Counted from the first letter of the stretch, positions 24,430 through 34,002 are shown. The stretch is 61,138 bases of DNA from an uncultured Lachnospiraceae bacterium (GCA_910587295.1 CAJULP010000099.1:1-61138), one strand, 5' to 3'. A program made the numbers and translations. The notes: generated by a model from the sequence alone, not told the origin.

Positions 24430-25299
24430 ATGAAAAAAGATTTTGCCGACAAAAGGATAATAAAGCTGATATGCCTGCTGATGACGGTAGGCATATTGTG
24501 TATTATTCCCCGGCTGGATGTGCAGGCTACGGTTGATGGCGCTGTTACAGGCGAAACAGAGACCCGGACTTATATTGATGAGCCGGGAAGCGCCGAGAGC
24601 GGGGAAGATTTGTTGGATATCAACATTGCCAACAGTTTGACAATACAGCAGACTGGTGACAATGGGCAGGTGAACGGCAGTTTACGGATTTTGATCACGT
24701 TAACGATGATCTCGCTGGCACCTATTTTATTGATCATGCTGACTTCTTTTACAAGGATTGTCATCGTGCTTCATTTTACAAGGGCTGCGCTGAATACGCA
24801 GTCGGCACCGCCTAATCAGGTTCTTATGGGATTGGCGTTGTTTTTGACGTTTTTTATCATGAAACCTTATATGACAGAGATTTATCATGAGGCTGTGATA
24901 CCTCTGGAGGAAGGTACCATCACTCAGGAGGAGTTTTTTGAGAGAGGTGCGGAACCTTTGCGTCAGTTTATGTATACTCAGGCACAGACAAAAGATGTAA
25001 GGCTGTTTTTAGATATCAGCGGGGATCAGTGGGAAAGTGGCTCCCTTGAAGACATTCCCCTTTCAGTCCTGGTTCCGGCGTTCATTATAGGAGAACTCCG
25101 GGAAGCCTTTATCATCGGGTTTGTTATTTATATACCGTTTATCGTGATAGACATGGTGGTTGCTTCTACTTTGATGAGTATGGGTATGATGATGCTGCCG
25201 CCGACGACCATTTCCATGCCGTTTAAGATATTGCTGTTTGTATTGGCGGATGGATGGAATCTGATCATTGCAAATTTAGTGGAGACTTTTTATCATTAG
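24430..25299 (+). CDS. fliP: flagellar export gate protein FliP
   Basis: Core export gate component of 289 residues. An N-terminal cleavable-looking signal (IIKLICLLMTVGILCIIP) is typical of FliP. Four membrane helices follow. The conserved LLIMLTSFTRIVIVLHF, RAALNTQSAPPNQVLMGLAL and the C-terminal MGMMMLPPTTISMPFKILLF are present. An unusually long, polar N-terminal segment (about 25-75) separates the signal from the first helix. FliP forms a pentamer with FliQ and FliR. Confidence 0.95.
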   Translation: MKKDFADKRIIKLICLLMTVGILCIIPRLDVQATVDGAVTGETETRTYIDEPGSAESGEDLLDINIANSLTIQQTGDNGQVNGSLRILITLTMISLAPILLIMLTSFTRIVIVLHFTRAALNTQSAPPNQVLMGLALFLTFFIMKPYMTEIYHEAVIPLEEGTITQEEFFERGAEPLRQFMYTQAQTKDVRLFLDISGDQWESGSLEDIPLSVLVPAFIIGELREAFIIGFVIYIPFIVIDMVVASTLMSMGMMMLPPTTISMPFKILLFVLADGWNLIIANLVETFYH

Positions 25300-25314
25300 A
25301 CATGGAGGTAAGAT

Positions 25315-25584
25315 ATGACAATAGATGAGGTTACGGCCATTGCCAGCTCTGCGCTCTATCTTGTAGTCAAAGTGGCGGCACCGGTGCTTTTGGTATCTTT
25401 AGTGGTAGGTCTTTTGATCAGTATTTTTCAGACGGTAACATCCATTCAAGAGCAGACGCTTACGTTTGTGCCGAAGATCATTGCGGTGTTTCTTTCTTTG
25501 ATCTTACTGGGAAACTGGATGCTTGGTGAACTGTCAGGGTTTATGGTAGAGTTGTGGTCTGATTTCAGCCGGTATGTAAGGTAG
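25315..25584 (+). CDS. fliQ: flagellar export gate protein FliQ
   Basis: The 89-residue protein with two membrane helices folds as a helical hairpin around the FliP-FliR gate. VGLLISIFQTVTSIQEQTLT and FVPKIIAVFLSLILLGNWML are diagnostic. It lies 15 bases after fliP with binding site ATGGAGGTAAG. Confidence 0.95.
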   Translation: MTIDEVTAIASSALYLVVKVAAPVLLVSLVVGLLISIFQTVTSIQEQTLTFVPKIIAVFLSLILLGNWMLGELSGFMVELWSDFSRYVR

Positions 25585-25591
25585 CTTTTTT

Positions 25592-26368
25592 ATGCTGGAA
25601 TATACATTTAGTTATAACAATCTGGAATATTTTCTGTTGATACTGGTAAGGGTCAGTTGTTTTGTGTTTGTGGCTCCTTTTTTCAGTATGAGCAACACGC
25701 CCCGGAGGGTGCGGATCGGGCTTAGTGTTTTTATCACGGTCCTGCTGTATCAGGTTATCCCTCATGAGGCCATAGAGTATCGGACACTGCTTGGGTATTT
25801 CATCATCGTGATGAAGGAAGTGCTTACAGGGCTATTAATAGGTTTTGCGGCGAATTTGTGCAGTACTGTGGTATCCTTTGCCGGACATATTGCGGATATG
25901 GAAATGGGGTTGTCCATGGCAAGCATGATGGATCCTTCGACACGGGAAAGCGCAACGATCTCCGGTATCTATTATAATTATATGGTTCTGCTTATGCTGA
26001 TGATTTCCGGTTTTCACAGGTATCTTTTAAAAGCACTGGCAGAAACATATGTATTGATCCCGGTCAATGGTGCAATATTTAAGACCGACAATCTTATGTC
26101 AGCAATGGCAGGGTTTATGTCGGATTATATCGTAATAGGATTTCGGATTTGTCTCCCGATCTTTGCAGTGATGATCATTTTAAATGCAGTGCTTGGTATT
26201 TTGGCTAAAGTATCGCCACAGTTAAATATGTTTGCGGTGGGTATCCAGATGAAGGTGCTTGTGGGGATCAGTGTGCTGTTTTTATCAACGGCAATGCTTC
26301 CAGGAGCCGCCAATTTTATTTACGAGCAGATGAAACGTATGGTAGTCACTTTCGTGGAAGCTATTTAG
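25592..26368 (+). CDS. fliR: flagellar export gate protein FliR
   Basis: Export gate subunit of 258 residues with about six membrane helices. RVSCFVFVAPFFSMSNTPRR, GLLIGFAANLCSTVVSFAGH and the plug segment MGLSMASMMDPSTRESATIS are family features. It follows fliQ by seven bases with a weak binding site. Together FliPQR form the secretion channel. Confidence 0.95.
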   Translation: MLEYTFSYNNLEYFLLILVRVSCFVFVAPFFSMSNTPRRVRIGLSVFITVLLYQVIPHEAIEYRTLLGYFIIVMKEVLTGLLIGFAANLCSTVVSFAGHIADMEMGLSMASMMDPSTRESATISGIYYNYMVLLMLMISGFHRYLLKALAETYVLIPVNGAIFKTDNLMSAMAGFMSDYIVIGFRICLPIFAVMIILNAVLGILAKVSPQLNMFAVGIQMKVLVGISVLFLSTAMLPGAANFIYEQMKRMVVTFVEAI

Positions 26369-26393
26369 TACCGTAAAAGAAAGGCAGATGTTC

Positions 26394-27521
26394 ATGGAAG
26401 AAGGCATGATACAATTGAAATATGACCTGCAGTTCTTTGCGAAGGACGGTCCGGGGGGCGAAAAGACAGAAGAACCTACCAGTAAAAAGCTGGACGACGC
26501 CCGGAAGGAAGGGCAGGTTGCCAAAAGTAAGGAAATTGGGAATGCATTTAGTCTGCTGGCGTTGTTTTTGGTGATGAAGCTTTATTTGGGCACTATGGGA
26601 ACCCGTTTTATCGAAGTTTTTTCGGCAGTTTACCAGCAGATACCGGATGTGTCAAAAATGTACAACGGTGGTCTCCCGGTTGCCTCCCTGCATGTATTGA
26701 TCCGGGGGATGATGTTTCAGATTCTGGTTATCATGGCGCCAGTCCTTTTGATCGGGGTAGCGATTGCGATCATCTGTGATGTGGCGCAGGTGAAGTGGAA
26801 ACCAACCACCAAACCTTTGCAGCCTAAATTCAGCAAATTAAATCCAATGAAAGGTTTTGGGAGGATATTTTCTCCTAATTCTCTGGTAGAGTTACTAAAG
26901 TCCGTTTTGAAACTTGCCCTGATCGGGTATATGGTCTATTCTTATTTAAAAGATAAGATAAGCAACATTTTTTTGCTTTATGATATCACATTAAATCAGG
27001 CAATCGGCATGATCGGTGAGATTGTGGTGGACTTGGGAATCCGGATTGCGGCTATCTATATGATCATTGCTTTTCTGGATTTTGGTTATCAGAAGTGGAA
27101 GTTCCATGAGGATATGAAGATGACCAAACAGGAAGTAAAGGATGAATATAAGAATCAGGAAGGTGATCCGCAGATCAAAGGGAAACAAAAGCAGCGTATG
27201 AGGGAAGCTTCTATGCGGCGTATGATGCAGCAGCTCCCTGAGGCGGATGTGGTAATCACAAACCCTACCCATTATGCGGTAGCCATTAAGTATGACCCGG
27301 AAAAATATGATGCCCCTTATGTGCTGGCAAAAGGAGAAAATTACTTGGCCCAGCGTATCAAGGATGTGGCAAAGGAAAATCATATTGAAATTGTAGAAAA
27401 CAAGCCATTGGCAAGAATGCTTTATGCCAATGTGGATATAGGGGGATTGATTCCCCCGGAATTGTATCAGGCGGTAGCAGAGGTTTTGGCATTTGTATAC
27501 CATCTGAAAGGAAAAGCTTAA
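26394..27521 (+). CDS. flhB: flagellar export switch protein FlhB
   Basis: FlhB has four membrane helices and a cytoplasmic domain that cleaves itself at NPTH, found here at residues about 290-293 (VVITNPTHYAVAIKYD). The cleavage controls the switch from hook to filament export together with FliK. The N-terminal GGEKTEEPTSKKLDDARKEG motif is typical. Start is uncertain among ATG 26388, 26394 and 26406; 26394 is best spaced from GAAAGG. Total about 375 residues. Confidence 0.96.
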   Translation: MEEGMIQLKYDLQFFAKDGPGGEKTEEPTSKKLDDARKEGQVAKSKEIGNAFSLLALFLVMKLYLGTMGTRFIEVFSAVYQQIPDVSKMYNGGLPVASLHVLIRGMMFQILVIMAPVLLIGVAIAIICDVAQVKWKPTTKPLQPKFSKLNPMKGFGRIFSPNSLVELLKSVLKLALIGYMVYSYLKDKISNIFLLYDITLNQAIGMIGEIVVDLGIRIAAIYMIIAFLDFGYQKWKFHEDMKMTKQEVKDEYKNQEGDPQIKGKQKQRMREASMRRMMQQLPEADVVITNPTHYAVAIKYDPEKYDAPYVLAKGENYLAQRIKDVAKENHIEIVENKPLARMLYANVDIGGLIPPELYQAVAEVLAFVYHLKGKA

Positions 27522-27572
27522 AAAAGTTTAAAAAGTCTAAGGAGCTTTTAAGCTGGAAAAGGAGGAAGAGGT

Positions 27573-29606
27573 ATGAAAAAAGCGGACATTGCAATAGGCG
27601 CATATATATTGACAGCTTTCATTATGATGATCGTGTCTATTCCCAGTCAGCTTTTGGATGTGCTCCTGGCCTGCAATATAGCAGTGGCATTTACGGTTAT
27701 GTTTACCACGATGTTTTCCAAGGAAGTGCTGGATTTATCTTTCTTCCCGACTATCTTATTGTTCACCACGATTTTCAGGATTGGTCTTAATATTTCATCC
27801 ACAAGACTGATTTTGACGAAAGGAAATCCGGGGAAGGTGGTTGCCACATTCGGAAGTTACGTAGGTGGGGACGACCTGATCGTCGGGGCTATTGTATTTA
27901 TCATACTTTTGCTGGTGCAGTTTATGGTCATCAACAAAGGTTCCGAGAGGGTGGCGGAAGTAACGGCGAGATTTACGCTGGACGCCATGCCCGGTAAGCA
28001 GATGGCAATTGACGCAGACTTAAACACCGGTGCGATCACGGATGCAGAGGCAAAGGCACGCAGGGATAAGATCCAGGAGGAAGCAAACTTTTTCGGTTCC
28101 ATGGATGGTGCGGTGAAGTACGTAAAGGGAGATGCCATTGCAGGCCTTATCATCACGTTTGTCAATATCGTAGGCGGTATCGCTATGGGCGTGCTCCGAC
28201 AGAATATGGAATTTTCGGCAGCATTGAATAAATATGTGATACTGACCATAGGTGACGGACTGGTAAGCCAGATCCCATCTTTGCTGATATCCTTGTCCAC
28301 AGGTATTCTGGTCACCAAAGGATCTAAGGACGCAGACTTTGGAAGCGTATTGATCAGGCAGCTTTTCGGGATACCAAAGGTACTTTATATTGTGGGAACG
28401 GTCATTGCAGGGTTAGGGATCATTACGCCTCTTCCCACAGTGGTCTTTCTCGCCCTTGGGATTGTGTTTATCGTTACCGGCAGGTTGATTGCCGGAACCA
28501 TAGAAACAGCCCAGATTGAAAGTGAAGTGGGGGCGGAAGAAGCGGCAGCGGAGGAGATCCGGCAGCCGGAAAATGTCAACAGCCTGCTGCAGGTGGATCC
28601 TATCGAGTTGGAATTTGGTTATGGTATCATTCCGTTAGCGGATGTGAATCAGGGCGGCGACCTGCTTGACCGTGTGGTAATGATTAGACGGCAGATTGCG
28701 TTGGAGTTAGGTACCGTGGTGCCGATCATACGTCTGCGTGACAACATACAGTTAAATCCGAACCAATATATTATAAAGATCAAGGGGATACAGGTTAGTG
28801 AAGGTGAAATTCTTTTTGATCATTATATGGCAATGAACCCCGGATATGTGGAAGAAGAAATCACAGGTATCCCGACATTTGAACCTTCCTTCCATCTGCC
28901 TGCTATCTGGATCACGGAAGGACAGCGGGAGAGAGCGGAAAGCATGGGCTATACTGTGGTAGATCCGCCTTCTATCATTGCAACCCATTTAACGGAGATC
29001 ATCAGGCAGTATATTTCCGAACTGCTTACAAGGCAGGATGTACAGAACCTGATCAACAATATCAAAGAAACCAATCCTACCTTGGTGGATGAACTTTATC
29101 CCAAACTGCTTGGAATCGGGGAAATCCAGAAGGTATTGCAGAACCTGTTACGGGAGGGTATTTCAATCAGGGACCTGCTTACGATTTTTGAGACCCTTGC
29201 CGACTATGCGGCTACCACAAGGGATTCGGATATCCTTACCGAATATGTAAGGCAAAGCCTTAAGCGGGCAATTTCCAGTAAATTTTTCCCGCCTAACGAG
29301 ACTACCAGCGTGGTGACGTTAGATCCCAAATTAGAACAGGAGATCATGGGAAGTGTGAAGCAGACGGAAACAGGCGCTTACCTGACTCTTGACCCTGAAA
29401 AGACCAAAGCAATCATTAAGTCGGTGGGGAATGAAACGGATAAGTTAGAAAGCCTTGGGAAAAATCCCATTGTTATTACTTCCCCGATCGTCAGGATGTA
29501 TTTTAAACGTCTGACGGAAGACTATTATAAAGATTTGGTAGTGGTTTCTTATAATGAAATAGACAGTAACATTGAATTGCAGTCTGTAGGAATGGTGACG
29601 GTATGA
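27573..29606 (+). CDS. flhA: flagellar export gate protein FlhA
   Basis: Large export gate protein of 677 residues, a nonameric proton-driven component. The N-terminal half has about eight membrane helices with conserved ARFTLDAMPGKQMAIDADLN (FHIPEP loop region). The C-terminal cytoplasmic half binds chaperone-substrate complexes and carries TDVVxP-like IITxP features and AIWITEGQRERAESMGYTVV. Start ATG 27573 after AAAAGGAGGAAGAGG. It overlaps flhF by four bases (ATGA). Confidence 0.97.
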   Translation: MKKADIAIGAYILTAFIMMIVSIPSQLLDVLLACNIAVAFTVMFTTMFSKEVLDLSFFPTILLFTTIFRIGLNISSTRLILTKGNPGKVVATFGSYVGGDDLIVGAIVFIILLLVQFMVINKGSERVAEVTARFTLDAMPGKQMAIDADLNTGAITDAEAKARRDKIQEEANFFGSMDGAVKYVKGDAIAGLIITFVNIVGGIAMGVLRQNMEFSAALNKYVILTIGDGLVSQIPSLLISLSTGILVTKGSKDADFGSVLIRQLFGIPKVLYIVGTVIAGLGIITPLPTVVFLALGIVFIVTGRLIAGTIETAQIESEVGAEEAAAEEIRQPENVNSLLQVDPIELEFGYGIIPLADVNQGGDLLDRVVMIRRQIALELGTVVPIIRLRDNIQLNPNQYIIKIKGIQVSEGEILFDHYMAMNPGYVEEEITGIPTFEPSFHLPAIWITEGQRERAESMGYTVVDPPSIIATHLTEIIRQYISELLTRQDVQNLINNIKETNPTLVDELYPKLLGIGEIQKVLQNLLREGISIRDLLTIFETLADYAATTRDSDILTEYVRQSLKRAISSKFFPPNETTSVVTLDPKLEQEIMGSVKQTETGAYLTLDPEKTKAIIKSVGNETDKLESLGKNPIVITSPIVRMYFKRLTEDYYKDLVVVSYNEIDSNIELQSVGMVTV

Positions 29607-30859
29607 TCATTAAAAAATTTCAAGGCAAAACAGAAGCTGAAGCAGTGGAAAATGCAAAAAAAGAGCTTGGCAGTGCGGTCGTAATCATGAATGTGCGGAG
29701 TATAAAACGCAAAGGGCTTTTTAGTTTCCTTTTGCCACAGCTTACGGAGGTCACGGTAGCGTTAGAGGAGGAGCCGGAGCGTATTGCAGCCCCTGTAGTA
29801 AAAAAGGCGGATCCTCCGCAGCCTTCTGCCATAGCGGAAATGGTTAGTGCAGAGCCTGCCGTGGAGAAAGCTGTGGTGCCGGTGGTGAAAGAGGATACGG
29901 AAAATAAGCCGGGGCCGTTTTTTTCAGATGAAAAGCAAAAGGAAAATGCCATTGAGGAAAAACTTGACAGCCTTCATACGCTTTTGGAGCAGCAATTGCA
30001 AAAGTCGGACGAAAATAAAGAAGATCAGAAGGAAGACGAAAAAGAAGAAGAGACCAGCGAGATGGAGCGGTTTATCAAGCTGCTTTATAATGCCATGATG
30101 GATAATGAGGTAAATGAGCATTATGCCAATCAGATCATAGATGAAATAGAAAAAAGCAATAAACCCAATATGCCTTTTGATTATGCCCTGACGAATACTT
30201 ACCAGAAGATGATATTGAAGTTTGGGAAACCGGCGGAGATCGTTCCTGCTAAAAAAGGAATTAAGATGGTATTTTTTGTAGGTCCTACCGGTGTGGGGAA
30301 GACTACCACCATTGCAAAGATTGCTTCTAAGTTCAGCGTGGAAGGCGGAAAAAAGGTAGCGCTCCTTACCACGGATACATACAGGATTGCGGCAGCGGAA
30401 CAGCTCAGGACTTATGCCAATATTCTGGAAGTTCCTTTCAGGGTCATTTATGCTGCAGAGGAAGTGGATCAGGCACTTATTGATTTTAAGGATTATGACT
30501 TTATTTTAGTGGATACGGCGGGTCATTCCCATCAAAACGAGGTTCAGAGGGAGGCAATGGGAACGTTTATCCATTCTGTGGATGGGAAAGTAGAGCATGA
30601 GGTATTCCTGGTGCTTTCGGCCACTACGAAATACAGGGATCTTTTAAGCATTGCGGACACTTACTCGGCAATGACTGACTATAAGTTAATTTTCACAAAA
30701 CTGGATGAAACGACCACTTTGGGGAATCTTCTCAATTTAAGATTATATACGAATGCGTCTCTTTCTTATGTGACATGTGGGCAGAATGTACCAGATGATA
30801 TTGAAATTTTTAATCCTCAAAAAACGGTAAAACAGCTTCTTGGAGGAAAGAAGAATTAG
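29603..30859 (+). CDS. flhF: SRP-like GTPase FlhF
   Basis: FlhF sets the number and place of flagella. The N-terminal domain (about 1-160) ends with a Glu/Lys-rich linker, and the NG GTPase domain follows. GTPase motifs are FFVGPTGVGKTTTIAKIAS (G1, about residue 228), LLTTDTYRIAAAEQLRTYAN, DFILVDTAGHSHQNE (G3) and FTKLDETTTLGNLLN (G4). It lies before flhG, its activator. Start overlaps the flhA stop. Confidence 0.95.
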   Translation: MIIKKFQGKTEAEAVENAKKELGSAVVIMNVRSIKRKGLFSFLLPQLTEVTVALEEEPERIAAPVVKKADPPQPSAIAEMVSAEPAVEKAVVPVVKEDTENKPGPFFSDEKQKENAIEEKLDSLHTLLEQQLQKSDENKEDQKEDEKEEETSEMERFIKLLYNAMMDNEVNEHYANQIIDEIEKSNKPNMPFDYALTNTYQKMILKFGKPAEIVPAKKGIKMVFFVGPTGVGKTTTIAKIASKFSVEGGKKVALLTTDTYRIAAAEQLRTYANILEVPFRVIYAAEEVDQALIDFKDYDFILVDTAGHSHQNEVQREAMGTFIHSVDGKVEHEVFLVLSATTKYRDLLSIADTYSAMTDYKLIFTKLDETTTLGNLLNLRLYTNASLSYVTCGQNVPDDIEIFNPQKTVKQLLGGKKN

Positions 30860-30894
30860 AGACAGCAGATAAGAGATAAGTAGGAGTTGCGTGG

Positions 30895-31785
30895 ATGGAT
30901 CAGGCACAGCAGTTAAGGAATATTATTAAAGCAGGGGCCGCATCCCAGAACAGGCCGCTTGCAAGGATTATCACGGTAACAAGCGGAAAGGGCGGCGTAG
31001 GAAAATCAAATACGGCAATCAATCTGGCTATCCAATTCAAAAAAATGGGGCAGAGGGTAATTATTTTAGATGCGGATTTCGGGCTTGCCAATATAGAGAT
31101 CATGTTTGGCACTGTACCTAAGCATAATCTGTGTGACCTTATTTATCAGGGAAAGAATATCCGGGAGATTATCACCTGGGGGCCTATGGAGGTGGGGTTT
31201 ATCTCAGGCGGGTCAGGGATAGCGGGGCTTTCTAATTTGAGCAGGGATTACCTTACCTATATTGTCCAGAATCTGGCAGAGTTAGATGCCATTGCGGATA
31301 TCATCATTGTAGATACGGGGGCAGGCATTTCTGATGCGGTGTTGGAGTTTTTGGTGGCCAGCGGAGAGATTTTATTAGTCACTACGCCGGAACCTACGTC
31401 CATTACGGATTCCTATTCCCTGCTAAAGGCGTTACACCGGCACCCGAGGTTTTCCAGTGAATTTTGCCAGATCAAGGTGATTGCCAATAAAGTGAAATCT
31501 CAGGAGGAGGCGCAGTCGCTTTATGGAAAGCTGAACGCAGTGGTAAGCCGTTATTTAAAACTTCCGATCACTTATTTAGGGGCGGTTCCAAGGGATACGG
31601 AATTATCCAAGTCGGTGATGCAGCAGGTGCCGGTGGCCATACAGGCGCCTAAGGCAAAATCAGCCGTTGCATTTGAATCGATCGCAGAGATACTTATGAA
31701 TAAGGAAGTAAGCAAGGATGTAAAAAAACGGGGAATGGCGGCATTTTTTTCCCATATTGTAACCGGTAAAAAAATTAATTCATAG
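30895..31785 (+). CDS. flhG: MinD-like ATPase FlhG (YlxH)
   Basis: MinD-type ATPase of 296 residues that stimulates FlhF GTPase and sets flagellar number. A deviant Walker A motif with the signature Lys (SGKGGVGKSNTAINLA, about 30-45), IILDADFGLANIEIMFG and IIIVDTGAGISDAVLEF are present. An N-terminal helix DQAQQLRNIIK is the FlhF-activating segment. A basic C-terminus (KDVKKRGMAAFFS) may bind membrane. The B. subtilis order flhF-ylxH is kept, but pilZ and cheC come next here rather than cheB. Confidence 0.95.
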   Translation: MDQAQQLRNIIKAGAASQNRPLARIITVTSGKGGVGKSNTAINLAIQFKKMGQRVIILDADFGLANIEIMFGTVPKHNLCDLIYQGKNIREIITWGPMEVGFISGGSGIAGLSNLSRDYLTYIVQNLAELDAIADIIIVDTGAGISDAVLEFLVASGEILLVTTPEPTSITDSYSLLKALHRHPRFSSEFCQIKVIANKVKSQEEAQSLYGKLNAVVSRYLKLPITYLGAVPRDTELSKSVMQQVPVAIQAPKAKSAVAFESIAEILMNKEVSKDVKKRGMAAFFSHIVTGKKINS

Positions 31786-31797
31786 GGGGTGTTGTAC

Positions 31798-32529
31798 ATG
31801 CTGTCAAAATATGTTATGCCGGGAAATAAGCTTGAAATTCAGGCAGTGGACCGTACAAATCAGGAAGAGGATGGAAAAAAAGGCAGAAGGAAGGTTTTCA
31901 AAACACAAGTCTGCGATATCATTTCGGAAGACCAGTTAGAAATCTACATGCCAATGGAAAAGTCCAAGTTGATCCTGTTACCGATTGATGCGGAGTATGA
32001 TCTGTATTTTTATACGGATGCAGGGTTGTACCAGTGTTTTGCCAATGTAATAGACAGGTATAAATCCAACAACCAGTTTGTCCTTTTAATGGAACTGACC
32101 AGTAACTTAAGGAGATACCAGAGAAGAGAGTATTACCGTTTAAGCTGTGCTCTTGAGATGAGTTCAAGGCCCCTTGATAAGTCAGAGTCTGATGCGGTGG
32201 AAAAAACGCAGGATTATCTTCTGCCCGGGGGAGCGTTGAAAAACAGCGTGATCGTGGATATCAGCGGCGGTGGGATCCGGTTTGTGGGAAATTACGCTTA
32301 TGAACCGGAGAGCCTGATCTATTGTAAGTATAACCTGGCCATTGACGGGGAAGCAAAGGAATATACCCTGGTAGCTAAGGTGTTGACTGTAAGGGAACTG
32401 GAAAATAAGCCGGGGGTTTTTGAACACCGTGCCCAGTATGTGAATATTGATACGGTTGACAGGGAGGAAATCATTCGTTTTATTTTTGAAGAAGAGAGAA
32501 AGCAGCGCAAACGGAAGAAAGTATTGTAA
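31798..32529 (+). CDS. PilZ-domain flagellar brake protein (YcgR/YpfA type)
   Basis: The 243-residue protein has an N-terminal YcgR-like beta domain (about 1-100) and a C-terminal PilZ domain. The c-di-GMP binding residues are in RRYQRREYYR (about 105-114, the RxxxR motif) and DISGGGIRF (about 154-162, the D/NxSxxG motif). Proteins of this kind slow or stop the motor when c-di-GMP is high. Position inside the flagellar operon supports that role here. ATG 31798 is preferred over the GTG and TTG codons just upstream because AGGGGG lies about nine bases before it. A basic C-terminal tail ends the protein. Confidence 0.88.
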   Translation: MLSKYVMPGNKLEIQAVDRTNQEEDGKKGRRKVFKTQVCDIISEDQLEIYMPMEKSKLILLPIDAEYDLYFYTDAGLYQCFANVIDRYKSNNQFVLLMELTSNLRRYQRREYYRLSCALEMSSRPLDKSESDAVEKTQDYLLPGGALKNSVIVDISGGGIRFVGNYAYEPESLIYCKYNLAIDGEAKEYTLVAKVLTVRELENKPGVFEHRAQYVNIDTVDREEIIRFIFEEERKQRKRKKVL

Positions 32530-32556
32530 GAAGCTTTCAAAGGAGGTAGAGAGCCT

Positions 32557-33192
32557 ATGAAGGACATTAATATGCATGATATCAGCAGCCAGTATTATGA
32601 TGTACTAAAAGAACTGGGGAACATTGGTGCCGGAAATGCCACTACTGCCCTTGCCCAAATGCTGGATGCCAGGGTGGATATGTCTGTGCCGAAGGTCAGT
32701 CTGCTGGAATTTAAGGATCTTGGGGAAGTGGTAGGCGGCGAGGAACAGATCATGGCAAGTATTTATTTGCGCGTGGAAGGGGATGTGGAAGGCAGCATCA
32801 TGTTCATGCTCCCGAAGCCGGCAGCGGTGCACCTGGCAAATAAGCTGATGTGCGGTATGCTGGGGGTCTGCTCGGAAAATGCGCAGGACCATGAACTGGG
32901 GGAAATGGAATGCTCCGCTATCATGGAGATCGGTAATATCATTACGGGGGCATATTTAAATGCTTTATCCGGACTGACAAATATGAAAATTTATCCTTCC
33001 GTGCCCAATCTGGGCATTGATATGGCAGGGGCGCTGCTTAGTGTTCCGGCAATCGAATTTGGCATATATGGGGATCATATTTTGCTGATTCAGACAAAAT
33101 TTTCGGACGACATAGACCTGGATGGATTTTTCCTTCTGATCCCGGATATGGAATCTTATGAAAAAATATTGACGTCACTTGGCGTTATGTAA
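32557..33192 (+). CDS. cheC: CheY-P phosphatase CheC
   Basis: This 211-residue CheC removes phosphate from CheY-P and binds CheD. Two phosphatase half-sites are present: ELGNIGAGNATTA (E19, N22) and EIGNIITGAYLNA (E124, N127). It has the pseudo-twofold symmetry of the family. AAAGGAGGTAGAGAGCC gives a strong binding site. It follows the PilZ gene and overlaps the region before cheD. Confidence 0.95.
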   Translation: MKDINMHDISSQYYDVLKELGNIGAGNATTALAQMLDARVDMSVPKVSLLEFKDLGEVVGGEEQIMASIYLRVEGDVEGSIMFMLPKPAAVHLANKLMCGMLGVCSENAQDHELGEMECSAIMEIGNIITGAYLNALSGLTNMKIYPSVPNLGIDMAGALLSVPAIEFGIYGDHILLIQTKFSDDIDLDGFFLLIPDMESYEKILTSLGVM

Positions 33193-33211
33193 ACAGGAGA
33201 CTCGGAAAATT

Positions 33212-33697
33212 ATGGGTGAAGTCATTAAAGTAGGTATGGCCGATTTGAAAACATGCGGTGGAGAAGATGCGGTTACAACGATAGGGTTAGGTTCTTGTGT
33301 TGGAATTGCAATCAGGGATCCTATTGCAAAAATCGGAGGGCTGGCACATATCATGCTGCCTGACAGCACTGAAATCAGAAATAATTCAAACCGACCGAAA
33401 TTTGCAGACACAGGAATTGAAGATTTGGTAACAGAGATTGTAAAAAAAGGCGCAAATCGTTTCCGGCTGGTGGCTAAGATCGCAGGGGGTGCCCAGATGT
33501 TTGCGATAAATGCCAGCAATGCGACGATGCGTGTAGGGGAAAGAAATGTCCAGGCAAGCAAAAAGAAGCTTAGTGAGCTGAAAATACCGATTCTTGCCGA
33601 GGACACAGGAAAAACATATGGAAGGACGGTTGTTTTTTACCCGAAGAGTGGGGATTTTATTATCCGCGCAATCGGTATGCCGGAAAAGGTCATATGA
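33212..33697 (+). CDS. cheD: chemoreceptor glutamine deamidase CheD
   Basis: Receptor-modifying deamidase of 161 residues. The catalytic Cys (C29 in GLGSCVGIAI) and His (H46 in GGLAHIMLPD) are present with FRLVAKIAGGAQMF further on. CheD deamidates receptors and forms a feedback loop with CheC and CheY-P. Start ATG 33212 follows CAGGAGA; the ORF begins upstream inside cheC and that part does not fit. It overlaps the next gene by four bases (ATGA). Confidence 0.95.
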   Translation: MGEVIKVGMADLKTCGGEDAVTTIGLGSCVGIAIRDPIAKIGGLAHIMLPDSTEIRNNSNRPKFADTGIEDLVTEIVKKGANRFRLVAKIAGGAQMFAINASNATMRVGERNVQASKKKLSELKIPILAEDTGKTYGRTVVFYPKSGDFIIRAIGMPEKVI

Positions 33698-34002
33698 AGA
33701 AGAGTAAGCTATTTGCACCATTTTTAATGCTTCTGGCAGGCGCGATTGCCAGTATCATGATGTACTATTTTCAGTATACGACTAAGCAAATGCTTCCCAG
33801 GCTGGTCATTGTATTGGTGGTCTTTTATCTGATCGGCTGTTTTACGCAAAAGAAGGTGGTGTCTTTTGTGGAACAGATTTTGGAAAGGGAAGAAAAAGAG
33901 CGTGAAAGACTGGAGCAGGAACGATTAGAACAGGAAAGACTGGAAAATGAGGCGGCAGAAGCAGAAGGCAAGGATACGGATGCCGTACAGGAAGATATTT
34001 AG
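33694..34002 (+). CDS. small membrane protein with charged coiled tail
   Basis: The 102-residue protein has two hydrophobic helices (about 8-25, 35-52) and a highly charged Glu/Arg tail with repeated RLEQE units (EERERLEQERLEQERLENEA) predicted to be a helix of constant charge. It overlaps cheD by ATGA and lies five bases before sigD, so it is translationally tied to both. I know of no named family. Whether it controls SigD access to the membrane or has a stator role is unknown. Confidence 0.8.
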   Translation: MKKSKLFAPFLMLLAGAIASIMMYYFQYTTKQMLPRLVIVLVVFYLIGCFTQKKVVSFVEQILEREEKERERLEQERLEQERLENEAAEAEGKDTDAVQEDI

